Below, piece by piece: positions 54,601 to 60,172 of a DNA stretch of 64,000 bases. The position numbers were made by a program, and so were the translations under genes. How positions within the stretch are numbered: the first letter of the stretch is position 1; every line of letters starts with the position of its first letter. The notes beneath the pieces were generated by a model, which had not been told where the DNA came from, searched no databases, and saw nothing but the letters and a program-made list of their open reading frames with translations. The stretch lies in assembly GCA_020629155.1 (NCBI GenBank), contig JAHDDW010000014.1:17598-81597 (forward strand), written 5' to 3'. This DNA is from Acidimicrobiales bacterium. GTDB lineage: Bacteria; Actinomycetota; Acidimicrobiia; Acidimicrobiales; SZUA-35.

Positions 54601-56493
54601 CGTTCTCTTGGGGATGGCCTTGCCGCTGTCTTGGTCGAGCCGATCCAAAGTCGTAGGCCAGATCTTCAACCGATTGAGTTCCTGAGGCAGCTTCGAGAGA
54701 TAACTTCTGAAATGGATTGTGCATTAATATTCGATGAGGTCATTACTGGTTTTCGTGTACACCCAGGTGGTTTCCAAGCTTGGTCTGGCATAAAAGCAGA
54801 TTTGGCTGTTTATGGCAAGGTCATAGGAGGTGGTTTGCCTGTTGGCGCTGTAGCTGGTGAGAAAAAATATTTGGATGCTATAGACGGTGGGAACTGGAAC
54901 TATAGAGATCAATCGGTACCAGAAGCTCCTACCACTTTTTTTGGAGGAACCTTTAACAGAAATCCTTTGAGTATGGCTGCCTGTGAATCTGTGCTCAAGC
55001 ATTTAAAAAATGAAGGCCCTGGTTTGCAAGAGCAAGTTTCTGCTCTGGTGACTCTTCTAGCGAAACAGTTAAATTTGTACTTTGAATCAGAAAATTTTCC
55101 TGTAAAAATAATATATTTTTCTTCTTGCTTCCGTTTCATAGTTAATGATGAATATAGCCTTCAAAGGTTTTCTCTAGAGACAGAATTATTTTTCTACTTA
55201 ATGATTTCTAAAGGGATTTATATACTTGAAACTAGAGTTAGTTTTTTATCTGCTAGCCATACGCCTGATGATGTAGAGTACCTTGTTGCTACTGCTAAAG
55301 AATGTTGTGAATTGCTAAGAGCTAACGACTTCTTCCCGTTGTCAAAGAAGGAAGTAAATTCAAGTGATTTGCTTAAAGAAATTGAACTCCCAACTGAAAT
55401 AGTTAGGCCTAGAAGTTTACAAGGAAGAAAGCATTGTAAAAATATTCTTTTGACAGGGTCCACAGGATTTCTCGGGGGCCATTTTCTTAAAGAACTGATT
55501 CAGCAAACGGATGCAAAAATTCATTGCCTGGTAAGAGCAAAGGACGAGGCAGATGGTCTTGCCAGAATAGCTGAGAGTGCTTCTGGATTAGGTTGCTGGG
55601 AGAGTTCTTACATCAATCGTATTGCTGTTGTCACAGGTGATCTTTCGCTGCCAAACTTTGGTAATAAAAAAACATATGAAGAACTGACAAAGAGAATAGA
55701 TTCTATTTTTCATAATGGTGCGTACGTTAATTCTTTATATTCATATTTACATCTAAAAGCTACCAATGTAGATGGTACACTATGTGTTTTAAAATTGGCC
55801 TCTGAAAGAAGGCCAAAAATGGTTCATTATGTCTCCTCTGACGCCATTTTTGAATCTTCAGCGGTAGTTGGTCACGATGGCTTTATTGATGAAACAAGTC
55901 CCTTAATCCTGCCTGAGAACTTCTATGGCGGCGGGTATGCAAAAAGTAAATGGGTAGCGGATAATCTAGTGCAAAAAGCCCGTCATAGTGGTATAGCTGC
56001 GCATATTTATAGGCCGACTACGATTTTAGGAATATACAGAAGACCTGATTTTCTTATTCAATTCTTGAAAGGGTGCATCCAATTAAAAATGGCTCCAAAC
56101 GTTGAAGCCATCATAGATTTTGTGCCAGTTGATTTCGTTTCTAAGCTTATCGTTGGAATTACAACAAGAGCCGACTTAGGTGATACTTTTCACATAGCTC
56201 ATCCAAACCCAATTTTGTATAGTGATTTATTCAAAAAATTAAAAAAATCTACAGAAATTCAGTTAGTGCCTTATGAACGTTGGTATGAAGCGTTAAATAG
56301 TGCAGATCTTAACGAAAGAAATCCGTTGTACAACCTTTTGCCGATATTCGGTGAAGCCTACACACCTATTTTCCGAAATAGTCAACTTGGCGTGGAGAAT
56401 ATGGAATTTGCGATGCAAGCGCTTGACCAGAAGGTGCCTCTGATTGAAAAAATCATTGATGACTATTTCGAAGAAAATCAACTCTTTGATTAA
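45646..56493 (+). CDS. Hybrid NRPS-PKS megasynthase: A-PCP-KS-AT-KR-ACP-KS-ACP-AMT-TR
   Basis: 3615 residues in one frame. Module 0: adenylation domain (about 20-520; YTSGSTGKPKG near 170, NNYGSTE near 311, IGGMRVELSEVEA near 427) and PCP (GGTSL, Ser574). Module 1: KS (about 626-1055; Cys803 in ATCATSLA, HGTGT near 939, NIGHLDEASG near 978), AT (GHSIG, Ser1244; TNAFHS, the HAFH-like pattern of malonyl selectivity), a structural linker, KR (TGGTGGLG near 1722, LDD, Tyr1860 in QASYAASN) and ACP (GLDSLG, Ser2009). Module 2: KS (about 2079-2495; Cys2247 in TACSSS), only a linker where AT would be, and ACP (GADSL, Ser2708). Then a class III PLP aminotransferase (about 2812-3240; Lys3058 in YGKVIGGGLP) and a thioester reductase (about 3262-3610; TGSTGFLGGH, YAKSK). 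No C, DH, ER, methyltransferase or thioesterase is seen. I infer two malonyl extensions, one beta-hydroxyl, one amination and reductive release. The GTG start has AGGCGG upstream. Confidence 0.93.
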   Translation: MVSSVRDFWNFEIDEVDSVTVDHLFVEQVRRTPNLISVEFSGRSLTYQELDDKANQLANEILDSGVSAGELVGVCMDRSIEMIVAVIGILKSGAGIVPLDPNYPLNRIRFMVADSGISKVILGKNYIATELRRAFDRLELLAYDLDRTTQISSICPNTASNSESIAYCIYTSGSTGKPKGVEIQHSALANLIAWHKNAWLSDPGTRILLYSPISFDVAFHEIFAGLCTGGTLIQVDEPTRVNAMTLLEYVSEKKIEKWYMSFVTLQQVAYVAQKRGYPNSLKELIIGGEPLRITPEIRTFASETACTVRNNYGSTECLTVATYTLKGDPDSWPLVAPIGKPNVFNTNVYLLDSQLKPVPIGEVGDIYVDGACLAQGYRNRKQLNAERFIKSPYKIHGDYLYKTLDLGKYLPDGNIVCLGRTDNQVKIGGMRVELSEVEAQISEDPAITQCSVVAQSNEYDINELFAYIVLDSKAVNNDDVVLENLFMRLRKSLPSYMVPKRIKFVEQLPITPSGKVDLKHLAKLSSEEEKIVLTDLKSCNTSDIEKKIATIWQELLGIQEVDYESSFFDMGGTSLMLTYAHERVEETLKVSLPATTLLRYPSVRTLSSYLLPKTLEQNSSRSAEATSEIAVVGISCRVPGAKNLEEFWSNLSNGVNSIEALSADEISASTYKNQDSIDVSSSLSDIDLFDAGFFGYSKKEAECIDPQQRIFLECGWEALENALIDPRSYRGRIGVFAGSSLSTYLVNNVLPNKLAGKPFLSHRHFDEASDLYIEQGNSRDHLTSRVSYKMNLTGPSVNIQATCATSLAAVHVACKSILNGECEVALAGGVSIIHPQKMGYKFHEGMMLSSDGVCRPFDKGSTGTVFGNGVGIVVLKSLEKALEDNDLIWGVIKGSALNNDGAQKLDYAAPSFEAQKEVIINAHQDAGVISDKISYVETHGTGTVLGDPIEVGALNEAFRSTSESKNTCYIGSVKSNIGHLDEASGVIGLIKTIMALHYKQIPPSINFSEPNPKIDFADSPFVVNTLLRKWETKNGAPRIAGVSSFGMGGTNCHLVLQESPQASDKNLNRPGKALLTVSAKTLPALKENLHQFSNFLNTTPASLSQVCLAANNGRQHFNHRVGVVAKDPNEARKRLLAKAEMDVFSVPGAEDRSLAFLFSGQGSQYRGIGEFLFENIPVFRQAIQDCEEILKTVEQIPLTELLYGEDFLLGATRYLQAVLFSVGYALSKMWLSWNVKPNVVAGHSIGEYMAAHVAGVFDLEVGLQLVAERGRLMSSLPQNGMMAQVEMAGTSLKDLLLEGVNIAAYNTSTQTVISGEKNSVMEMCKKLESIGVSCIPLNVTNAFHSFHMKPIQEEFQRFARQFSFKEPEIDIILNSTGGLPQDTNSLTADYWADHIVKPVNFKQSFSTMSKLGVDTYLELGPKSTLVALGKSCIDHESTVWLTSLAQNDEYTYLDTLSRLYEIGYSINWQSFNKIQPEVSPVRIPTYPFQRTRYWLPAKFESEEKSELLDCYDIAYQNAELEFKGKTTKKWLVVGERNPLLNGLLDKLNLENETVEYVESWSNLGPSDADAVCRRMGRERGDLHVVALVDELGAIELPISTEILYNQTVEFLNSVTSMQPERVWFLAKNTSSSSGLLHSPLSGLCEVANREYPETLFTFVESACSISVLEKLGSLLSSVNRESFYRLDDKCEVSVRRLSARGTGQGNTLVDLPIKKEGEYLITGGTGGLGRVLALEVAKLNPKKIVLVGRKGLIRDQNQEFLDTIASSTEVSIEKADIANQAEIRSVISSFDNLKGVFQCAGILDDGVLAKNNREKSKRVFSPKVTGSWNLHLETENLDLDFFVMYSSTASLIGYAGQASYAASNSFLDALAHYRRSLNLPGLSINWGSWEGEGMHERLCAENKKKLQAEGESLVNPAAGISYLAQSLRQDLSQVAVTANDWTKSNKLDKSQILALVCGAEAIEDKDEESPSAYTNSSLEQLVTEEVKKLIGASEVFDKQVGFTKVGLDSLGAITLRSRLQNKLGIQLSSTVVFDYPCVNDLVLHLHEEISRNETEGKSGPHVYIKNPKKDDNAMEDNIAIVGMGCRFPQANNPYEFWELLANGQDTLRDIPADRWQITEYYDSDFEAPGKVNIRKASFIEEPYSFDSLFFGISPREALYMNPSQRLLLEVTWEALENAGINPLNLHKSNFGVFVGADDFINDYALKVDRQSNSESHFVTGNTLSFSAGRISHVLGLQGPSMTLSTACSSSLVALHNAINAISQGDCEEAIVGGVKLILGPEEPIQLSQLKALAPDGRSKTFADNADGYGQGEGCGIVIVKRLSKALEEKNPIHAVIKGSAVNHDGASSGITVPNGQSQRELINKALDKAQVSPSQISYIEAHGTGTQLGDPIELNALSKVFESNKDSLLVGSVKSQIGHLEEASGVAGLIKAVLCLQNKRVPAQLYSHPLNHNFEWSKSRIEVPTESLQLPESSIAGISSFGMSGTNAHVIIESYQRDEISKPACDKNKYLFVFSGRDGTDLRANVGRFFSFLTPEVSLYDAAYTLAVGRGVFDKRACFIVPNYDELRSSLLSYLENEETIDGVFIADGSKGQSGALREAAQEWQRGRLVDWKSLFKSCSAKLISLPTYSFKKNKLVLDKSPERNDSEEEQSEKNLGRKQKEVILVTDKDSSRDDIETKTRQYLVNALGLSNDEFDNDTPFCSIGADSLTYIKMSKFLQKEYDVSLSFQELAEENNTISKLVDSLKRRSPQKKSLKIEKQTKQVPEKPGSFIFQGKNQELSNKQKGFLQDFIKEYTARTRGSQQQAETGRPYSANCRMAPFKKEIKEVLYPIVAERSEGAAIWDIDGNRYLDISMGYGVHLLGHQPPAVLNSLLSQINKGLHIGPMTKKAGVAAKLLAEAVDLPRAVFCNSGTEAVMAALRFSRAATGKTKFVMFEGSYHGWADATLALPGDFQNALPVSRGISMQAMRDVTVLEYGSAESLEVIRSLGDGLAAVLVEPIQSRRPDLQPIEFLRQLREITSEMDCALIFDEVITGFRVHPGGFQAWSGIKADLAVYGKVIGGGLPVGAVAGEKKYLDAIDGGNWNYRDQSVPEAPTTFFGGTFNRNPLSMAACESVLKHLKNEGPGLQEQVSALVTLLAKQLNLYFESENFPVKIIYFSSCFRFIVNDEYSLQRFSLETELFFYLMISKGIYILETRVSFLSASHTPDDVEYLVATAKECCELLRANDFFPLSKKEVNSSDLLKEIELPTEIVRPRSLQGRKHCKNILLTGSTGFLGGHFLKELIQQTDAKIHCLVRAKDEADGLARIAESASGLGCWESSYINRIAVVTGDLSLPNFGNKKTYEELTKRIDSIFHNGAYVNSLYSYLHLKATNVDGTLCVLKLASERRPKMVHYVSSDAIFESSAVVGHDGFIDETSPLILPENFYGGGYAKSKWVADNLVQKARHSGIAAHIYRPTTILGIYRRPDFLIQFLKGCIQLKMAPNVEAIIDFVPVDFVSKLIVGITTRADLGDTFHIAHPNPILYSDLFKKLKKSTEIQLVPYERWYEALNSADLNERNPLYNLLPIFGEAYTPIFRNSQLGVENMEFAMQALDQKVPLIEKIIDDYFEENQLFD

Positions 56494-56562
56494 GGAGTTG
56501 CAGCTCGAAATGAAGTCGACATTAAGTTGTTGAGACTTTTCAAAAAGATTATTGGATTTGAT

Positions 56563-57732
56563 ATGAAACATGAAGATATAACAAAACCTTGGATACGGCA
56601 GAAGTTAGGTTGGGAAGTTAGGGAAAACGATCAAGTCGTTCTGGAAATAATAGGCGAGAACATGGGAAATATGGGTTCAGTTTTCCTTCTGACTTGTGGT
56701 CAAAATTCATGTGTCGTTAAGTTTTCGCTAGATGATGGCACTGAGTGGTCTGAACTTATGTTGAAAACTGATTCTTCTGGTCGCGAGTTTGAGTCATACA
56801 ATTTTTTGTCTTCAGTTTCTGTGACACCTTTGCTTTATCATTATGAAGCTGGTGAGTCAGGTGCTCTATTTCTAGAGGATCTGACTAACGGTGAAGTTGC
56901 TAACTTTTCTGAAGGTATGACTTATAAGCAAACGATGCTTGCTGTGAAGAGTCTAGCGTTTCTTCATTCAAGGTCAGCAGAAGTGTCAAGTCATGGGGAT
57001 AAAGCGCCAAAGCCATGGCTTTATACTTGCAAATCGGATGATCTCATCGAAGCCTTTGAACTAGGATTTAAGTATGCCCGGTCTACCTTTGAAGCAGAAT
57101 TGCAAGGTTGTTTGCGTCGTTTACTAGTGGAGCAAGTATTAGGGACTAATATTAGACAAGTGTTGGCTGAGGCTCATCACGAGGCAAAGTTGTCGGCTAT
57201 ATGTCATGGTGATATGTGGTCAAATAACATAATTTTTCAAGAGAAGAAATCTGGCTCTGTAAATGCTCTGTTGATTGATTGGCAATACACAATGTGGGGT
57301 AACCCGCTATCAGACTTAGCACTTTTGATGTTCTCTTCAGTGGGTCCTAAAGATCGAATAGAATGGTTCGAGACAGTTTTGTCCGAGTATCATACAGCAC
57401 TGATAGAATATCACCCAACTTTAAGAGAATCAGAGTATAAACTGGTGGATTGTCGGAGTGATTATGCTCGGGCATCTGCTTACGCAGTGCTAACAATTTT
57501 TTCGAATCTTGATGGAATGTTAATGGCTGCTGGTGAATCGGGTAAACATGATTTCGTAAGACGACTTAACCATATGCTGGAAGGGTCAGTCCCACATCAT
57601 GGGTGCTCGAAATTGTTCAGTGCTCAAGTTACTCCTCAACCCAGATTGTCTTTCGGAAAAGACTCCCAGGTTCCTCCATATCTATCACCTAAATCTGGGT
57701 TGCGAGGCAGTCCAATCACAAACGGAAACTGA
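56563..57732 (+). CDS. Phosphotransferase of the ecdysteroid/choline/aminoglycoside kinase-like fold
   Basis: 389 residues from ATG 56563; an in-frame TTG 56527 would add 12. Kinase-like features: VFLLTCGQNSCVVKFSLDD (ATP-binding Lys), catalytic ICHGDMWSNNIIF (Brenner motif) and metal motif LIDWQYTMWGNPLSDLALLMFSS. These match the EcKinase/CHK-like branch best. It phosphorylates a small-molecule hydroxyl. It starts 70 bp after the megasynthase and is followed by an IMPase-type phosphatase, so its target is probably the polyketide product or an intermediate (phosphate mask or self-resistance). That is inference. Confidence 0.82.
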   Translation: MKHEDITKPWIRQKLGWEVRENDQVVLEIIGENMGNMGSVFLLTCGQNSCVVKFSLDDGTEWSELMLKTDSSGREFESYNFLSSVSVTPLLYHYEAGESGALFLEDLTNGEVANFSEGMTYKQTMLAVKSLAFLHSRSAEVSSHGDKAPKPWLYTCKSDDLIEAFELGFKYARSTFEAELQGCLRRLLVEQVLGTNIRQVLAEAHHEAKLSAICHGDMWSNNIIFQEKKSGSVNALLIDWQYTMWGNPLSDLALLMFSSVGPKDRIEWFETVLSEYHTALIEYHPTLRESEYKLVDCRSDYARASAYAVLTIFSNLDGMLMAAGESGKHDFVRRLNHMLEGSVPHHGCSKLFSAQVTPQPRLSFGKDSQVPPYLSPKSGLRGSPITNGN

Positions 57733-57860
57733 TACTGTGTGCGTTGAACTTGTTTAACTTTTTATTAATGGGTAAGCTGACAGCAAGTGTTTGTAGTAAA
57801 ATGATTAGTTTAAAAAGTAATGGTCGCAGACCTCTTAGATGTTTTTCGTCAAAGGTATAG

Positions 57861-58637
57861 ATGAAAAGTGACATACAACTGGCCCTAGATCTGGCCGATC
57901 ATGTGGCTGCTGTAGCCCGTTCCTATAAATTAGACAGTGTTCAGGTGGAGCAAAAAGAAGACGGCTCACCTGTTACGGTCGTTGATCTAAGAGTGGAAAA
58001 GGAGTTGGTAGATATCTTATCTTCTGAGAGACCCAAAGACGCTGTGATAAGCGAGGAGATGGGGAAGAAGGGAGAATCAAATCGGTGCTGGATCCTAGAT
58101 CCGATTGATGGTACTGAGATCTACCTTCAAGGAGATAAATCATGGGGCACTCATATAGCGCTTGCCATAGATGGAGAAATCGTGCTTGGAATCATAACTC
58201 GTCCAGCCTTGAAACGTCGTTGGTGGGCTGCAAAGGGACTTGGAGCCCATAGCAGTGATGAAAATAGCAGTATTAGTTCTGGAGATGTTCTGAAAGTGTC
58301 TGAAACATCAGAGTTGTCAGAGAGTCGAATTAGTGTATGGTCAGGAATTGCTAGCCCAGTGGTAAAAAAATTAGAAACGATTGCCCAAATTGTTCCCCCA
58401 ACTTATGATGACTACATTGATGTAGCTGCTGGCAGAATCGATGGAGTTGTTTTCCCTGATCCATCGGTTGCATCTCCTTGGGACCATGCTCCAGCAGTCT
58501 GTTTAGTTGCTGAAGCAGAAGGTTGTTTCCAAGACCTTAGCGGAGGTGCTCGTTTCGATGCTGGTTACGGAGTTTTTTCTAACAGACACTTGCAACCAAC
58601 TCTGATCCAAACTATCCAAGGTGAACGAACCAGATAG
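57861..58637 (+). CDS. Inositol monophosphatase-family phosphatase in the NRPS-PKS cluster
   Basis: 258 residues. Metal and catalytic motifs: ISEEMG (Glu65-Glu66), LDPIDGTEIYLQG (Asp80, Asp83) and SPWDHAPAVCLVAEAEG (Asp near 210). It resembles HisN/CysQ-like members, but the neighbours argue for a cluster substrate. The ATG has AAAGG 5 nt upstream. Pairing with the kinase just upstream suggests removal of a phosphate put on by that kinase. It is distinct from the IMPase at 38180-38950. Confidence 0.88.
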   Translation: MKSDIQLALDLADHVAAVARSYKLDSVQVEQKEDGSPVTVVDLRVEKELVDILSSERPKDAVISEEMGKKGESNRCWILDPIDGTEIYLQGDKSWGTHIALAIDGEIVLGIITRPALKRRWWAAKGLGAHSSDENSSISSGDVLKVSETSELSESRISVWSGIASPVVKKLETIAQIVPPTYDDYIDVAAGRIDGVVFPDPSVASPWDHAPAVCLVAEAEGCFQDLSGGARFDAGYGVFSNRHLQPTLIQTIQGERTR

Positions 58638-58711
58638 TTAAGAGTAACGGAGCTGAAGTATTTTGAATGATTTTATTATGTCATCGCTAGTATTTAGCAG
58701 CTTGAGTCGTT

Positions 58712-59419
58712 GTGCTCCGTTTGAGAAAATTGCCGATAGTGGTAACTAATATCTGGGTGTATCGTACCTGCGAAGAAGAAATTGTGAACCTTCTCGATGT
58801 CGGTCGGTCTGTAACTCAGAGTGATATTGTGAGCTCGGAAAGGTTTAATTTCGAACACCTCAAGGTAAGGTGGCTTAGGTTTAGAGCAGCATTGCGAGTG
58901 ATTATTTTGTCTCATGTTGATTTAGAGCCAGAATTTCTGATTGCTGCCAGTTCAATGGGCAAACCTTATGTAGAGGGCGTATCTATAGAGTTCAGCGTTG
59001 CCCACTGCGAAGATCAGGTAATGTTTGCAGTTTCTGAGCATGATTCTATTGGAGTTGACTGCGAGAAAGTAGATAGAGTTATAGACGTGAAAGAGGTAGA
59101 AAACGTTGTCTTGTCATCTGAAGAAAAAGAAATTTGGACAACTCTTAGCTTAACTTCTCAGAAACAACTATTCTTCAAAGTATGGACACGGAAAGAAGCT
59201 ATTCAGAAAGCTCTAGGTCTTGGGATGTTCTTGCCTTTAAGCGAAATTACTCTTGAGTTGAGAGAAGCATATCCAAGAGTTCTCAAAATAGGATCCTCGA
59301 CTGATTGTGCTACATGGACTTTAAAGGATTTCAGTTTTCCTGGTATGGCTGGTGCTTTAGCTGTGAACTCTTTGTCAACTCAAGTAGAGATGCTGTCTCT
59401 GCATAATGTTGTAGGCTGA
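58712..59419 (+). CDS. Sfp-type 4'-phosphopantetheinyl transferase
   Basis: 235 residues. Motifs: GKPYVEGVSIEFSVAHCED (P1/P2 region), IGVDCEKV (Mg2+ site, near 113-120) and FFKVWTRKEAIQKALG (the W/KEA signature, near 154-169). It moves phosphopantetheine from CoA to the Ser of PCP/ACP domains; the three carrier domains of the megasynthase are the obvious targets. GTG 58712 has no clear ribosome site, so the start is tentative. The gene ends in a stop-embedding hairpin. Confidence 0.92.
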   Translation: MLRLRKLPIVVTNIWVYRTCEEEIVNLLDVGRSVTQSDIVSSERFNFEHLKVRWLRFRAALRVIILSHVDLEPEFLIAASSMGKPYVEGVSIEFSVAHCEDQVMFAVSEHDSIGVDCEKVDRVIDVKEVENVVLSSEEKEIWTTLSLTSQKQLFFKVWTRKEAIQKALGLGMFLPLSEITLELREAYPRVLKIGSSTDCATWTLKDFSFPGMAGALAVNSLSTQVEMLSLHNVVG

Positions 59420-59444
59420 TTTCAGTATTAGCCTACAACATTAT
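59403..59444. terminator. 15-bp perfect hairpin over the PPTase stop codon
   Basis: ATAATGTTGTAGGCT (59403-59417) pairs exactly with AGCCTACAACATTAT (59430-59444), with a 12-nt loop. The 5' arm contains the last codons and reaches into the TGA. It probably ends transcription of the biosynthetic cluster. Confidence 0.75.
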
Positions 59445-59514
59445 TCGCAATAGATCTGTTTCTAATATCTTAGTTTAGCCAGTATAAATTGTATTAAGTG
59501 TGAATTTTAGTCTA

Positions 59515-59558
59515 AAGTCCAATGTCTGCTGAGCTATCGGACTTCTCAGTAAGCTGAG
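59515..59558 (-). terminator. Two small hairpins at the ectC 3' end
   Basis: On the minus strand CTCAG-CTTA-CTGAG spans the ectC stop (59545-59558), then AAGTCC...GGACTT (59515-59544) encloses an 18-nt loop. Together they look like a weak terminator facing the PPTase hairpin. Confidence 0.4.
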
Positions 59559-59920
59559 TGAGAGTCATCCAGCAAGTCGTGTGTTTCGTCTCCTTGCAAA
59601 GCAGGAAAAAATATACAGATCAGGCGAAGATCCTGGTCAATATCAGCGGATAGCGTGTGTGCATCATGGTCGTCTAAGGCATAGAGAGTTCCTGGCTCGA
59701 TACGGTGTTGTGTGCCATTTACCTCTTCAACCCATCCACGGCCTGAAATGCAGTAACAAGATTCGATATGGTTGCGGTATTGGAGTTTTGAGGTTGTTCC
59801 AGCCCAGATGATCGTGTCTGTTATCGTGTATCCAGCGTCATCATCGATTGTGAGTAGTCGATGGCTTGACCCGTTCCCCCAAAGAACAGCCTTAGTGTCA
59901 GTTTGCCGTTTTATAATCAT
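59546..59920 (-). CDS. ectC: Ectoine synthase EctC, solitary
   Basis: 124 residues, near the family's 125-135. The cupin pattern is clear: TITDTIIWAGTTSKLQYRNHIESCYCISGRGWVEEV, then HRIEPGTLYALDDHDAHTLSADIDQDLRLICIFFPALQGDETHD. The metal-binding Glu, Tyr and His positions of EctC (the NHxExxYC region and DxHDxH) appear kept. EctC closes N-gamma-acetyl-DABA to ectoine. ectA, ectB and ectD are absent from the window, so this is an orphan; it may use imported or otherwise made precursor, or have another substrate. Confidence 0.9.
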   Translation of the reverse strand: MIIKRQTDTKAVLWGNGSSHRLLTIDDDAGYTITDTIIWAGTTSKLQYRNHIESCYCISGRGWVEEVNGTQHRIEPGTLYALDDHDAHTLSADIDQDLRLICIFFPALQGDETHDLLDDSHSAY

Positions 59921-60172
59921 TGATCCTATTTTGAGTTTTATGATTCATAATACTTGAATTCTTCAATTTAACAATTTCGCTCACGCATTTCTAGTTTAGC
60001 GTTTCTTGGGCCTGTTATTGATTCTGATGATAATTTTCACACCTGTCGGAGCTCCAGCGTGGCAATCATAGTCACTAGAACCATTGTGCTTAGTGATTAT
60101 TTTGCTGCAAATTTGTAAACTCATCAGTTAAGTCTTCTATTATGTTGTTTTTCGATCAAATACATAGATATC

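Noticed and set aside
56498..56533. Short reading frame after AAGGAG behind the megasynthase
   Set aside because: The good ribosome site leads only to a few codons ending at 56533 and is not in frame with the kinase. It could be a leader peptide but nothing supports that.
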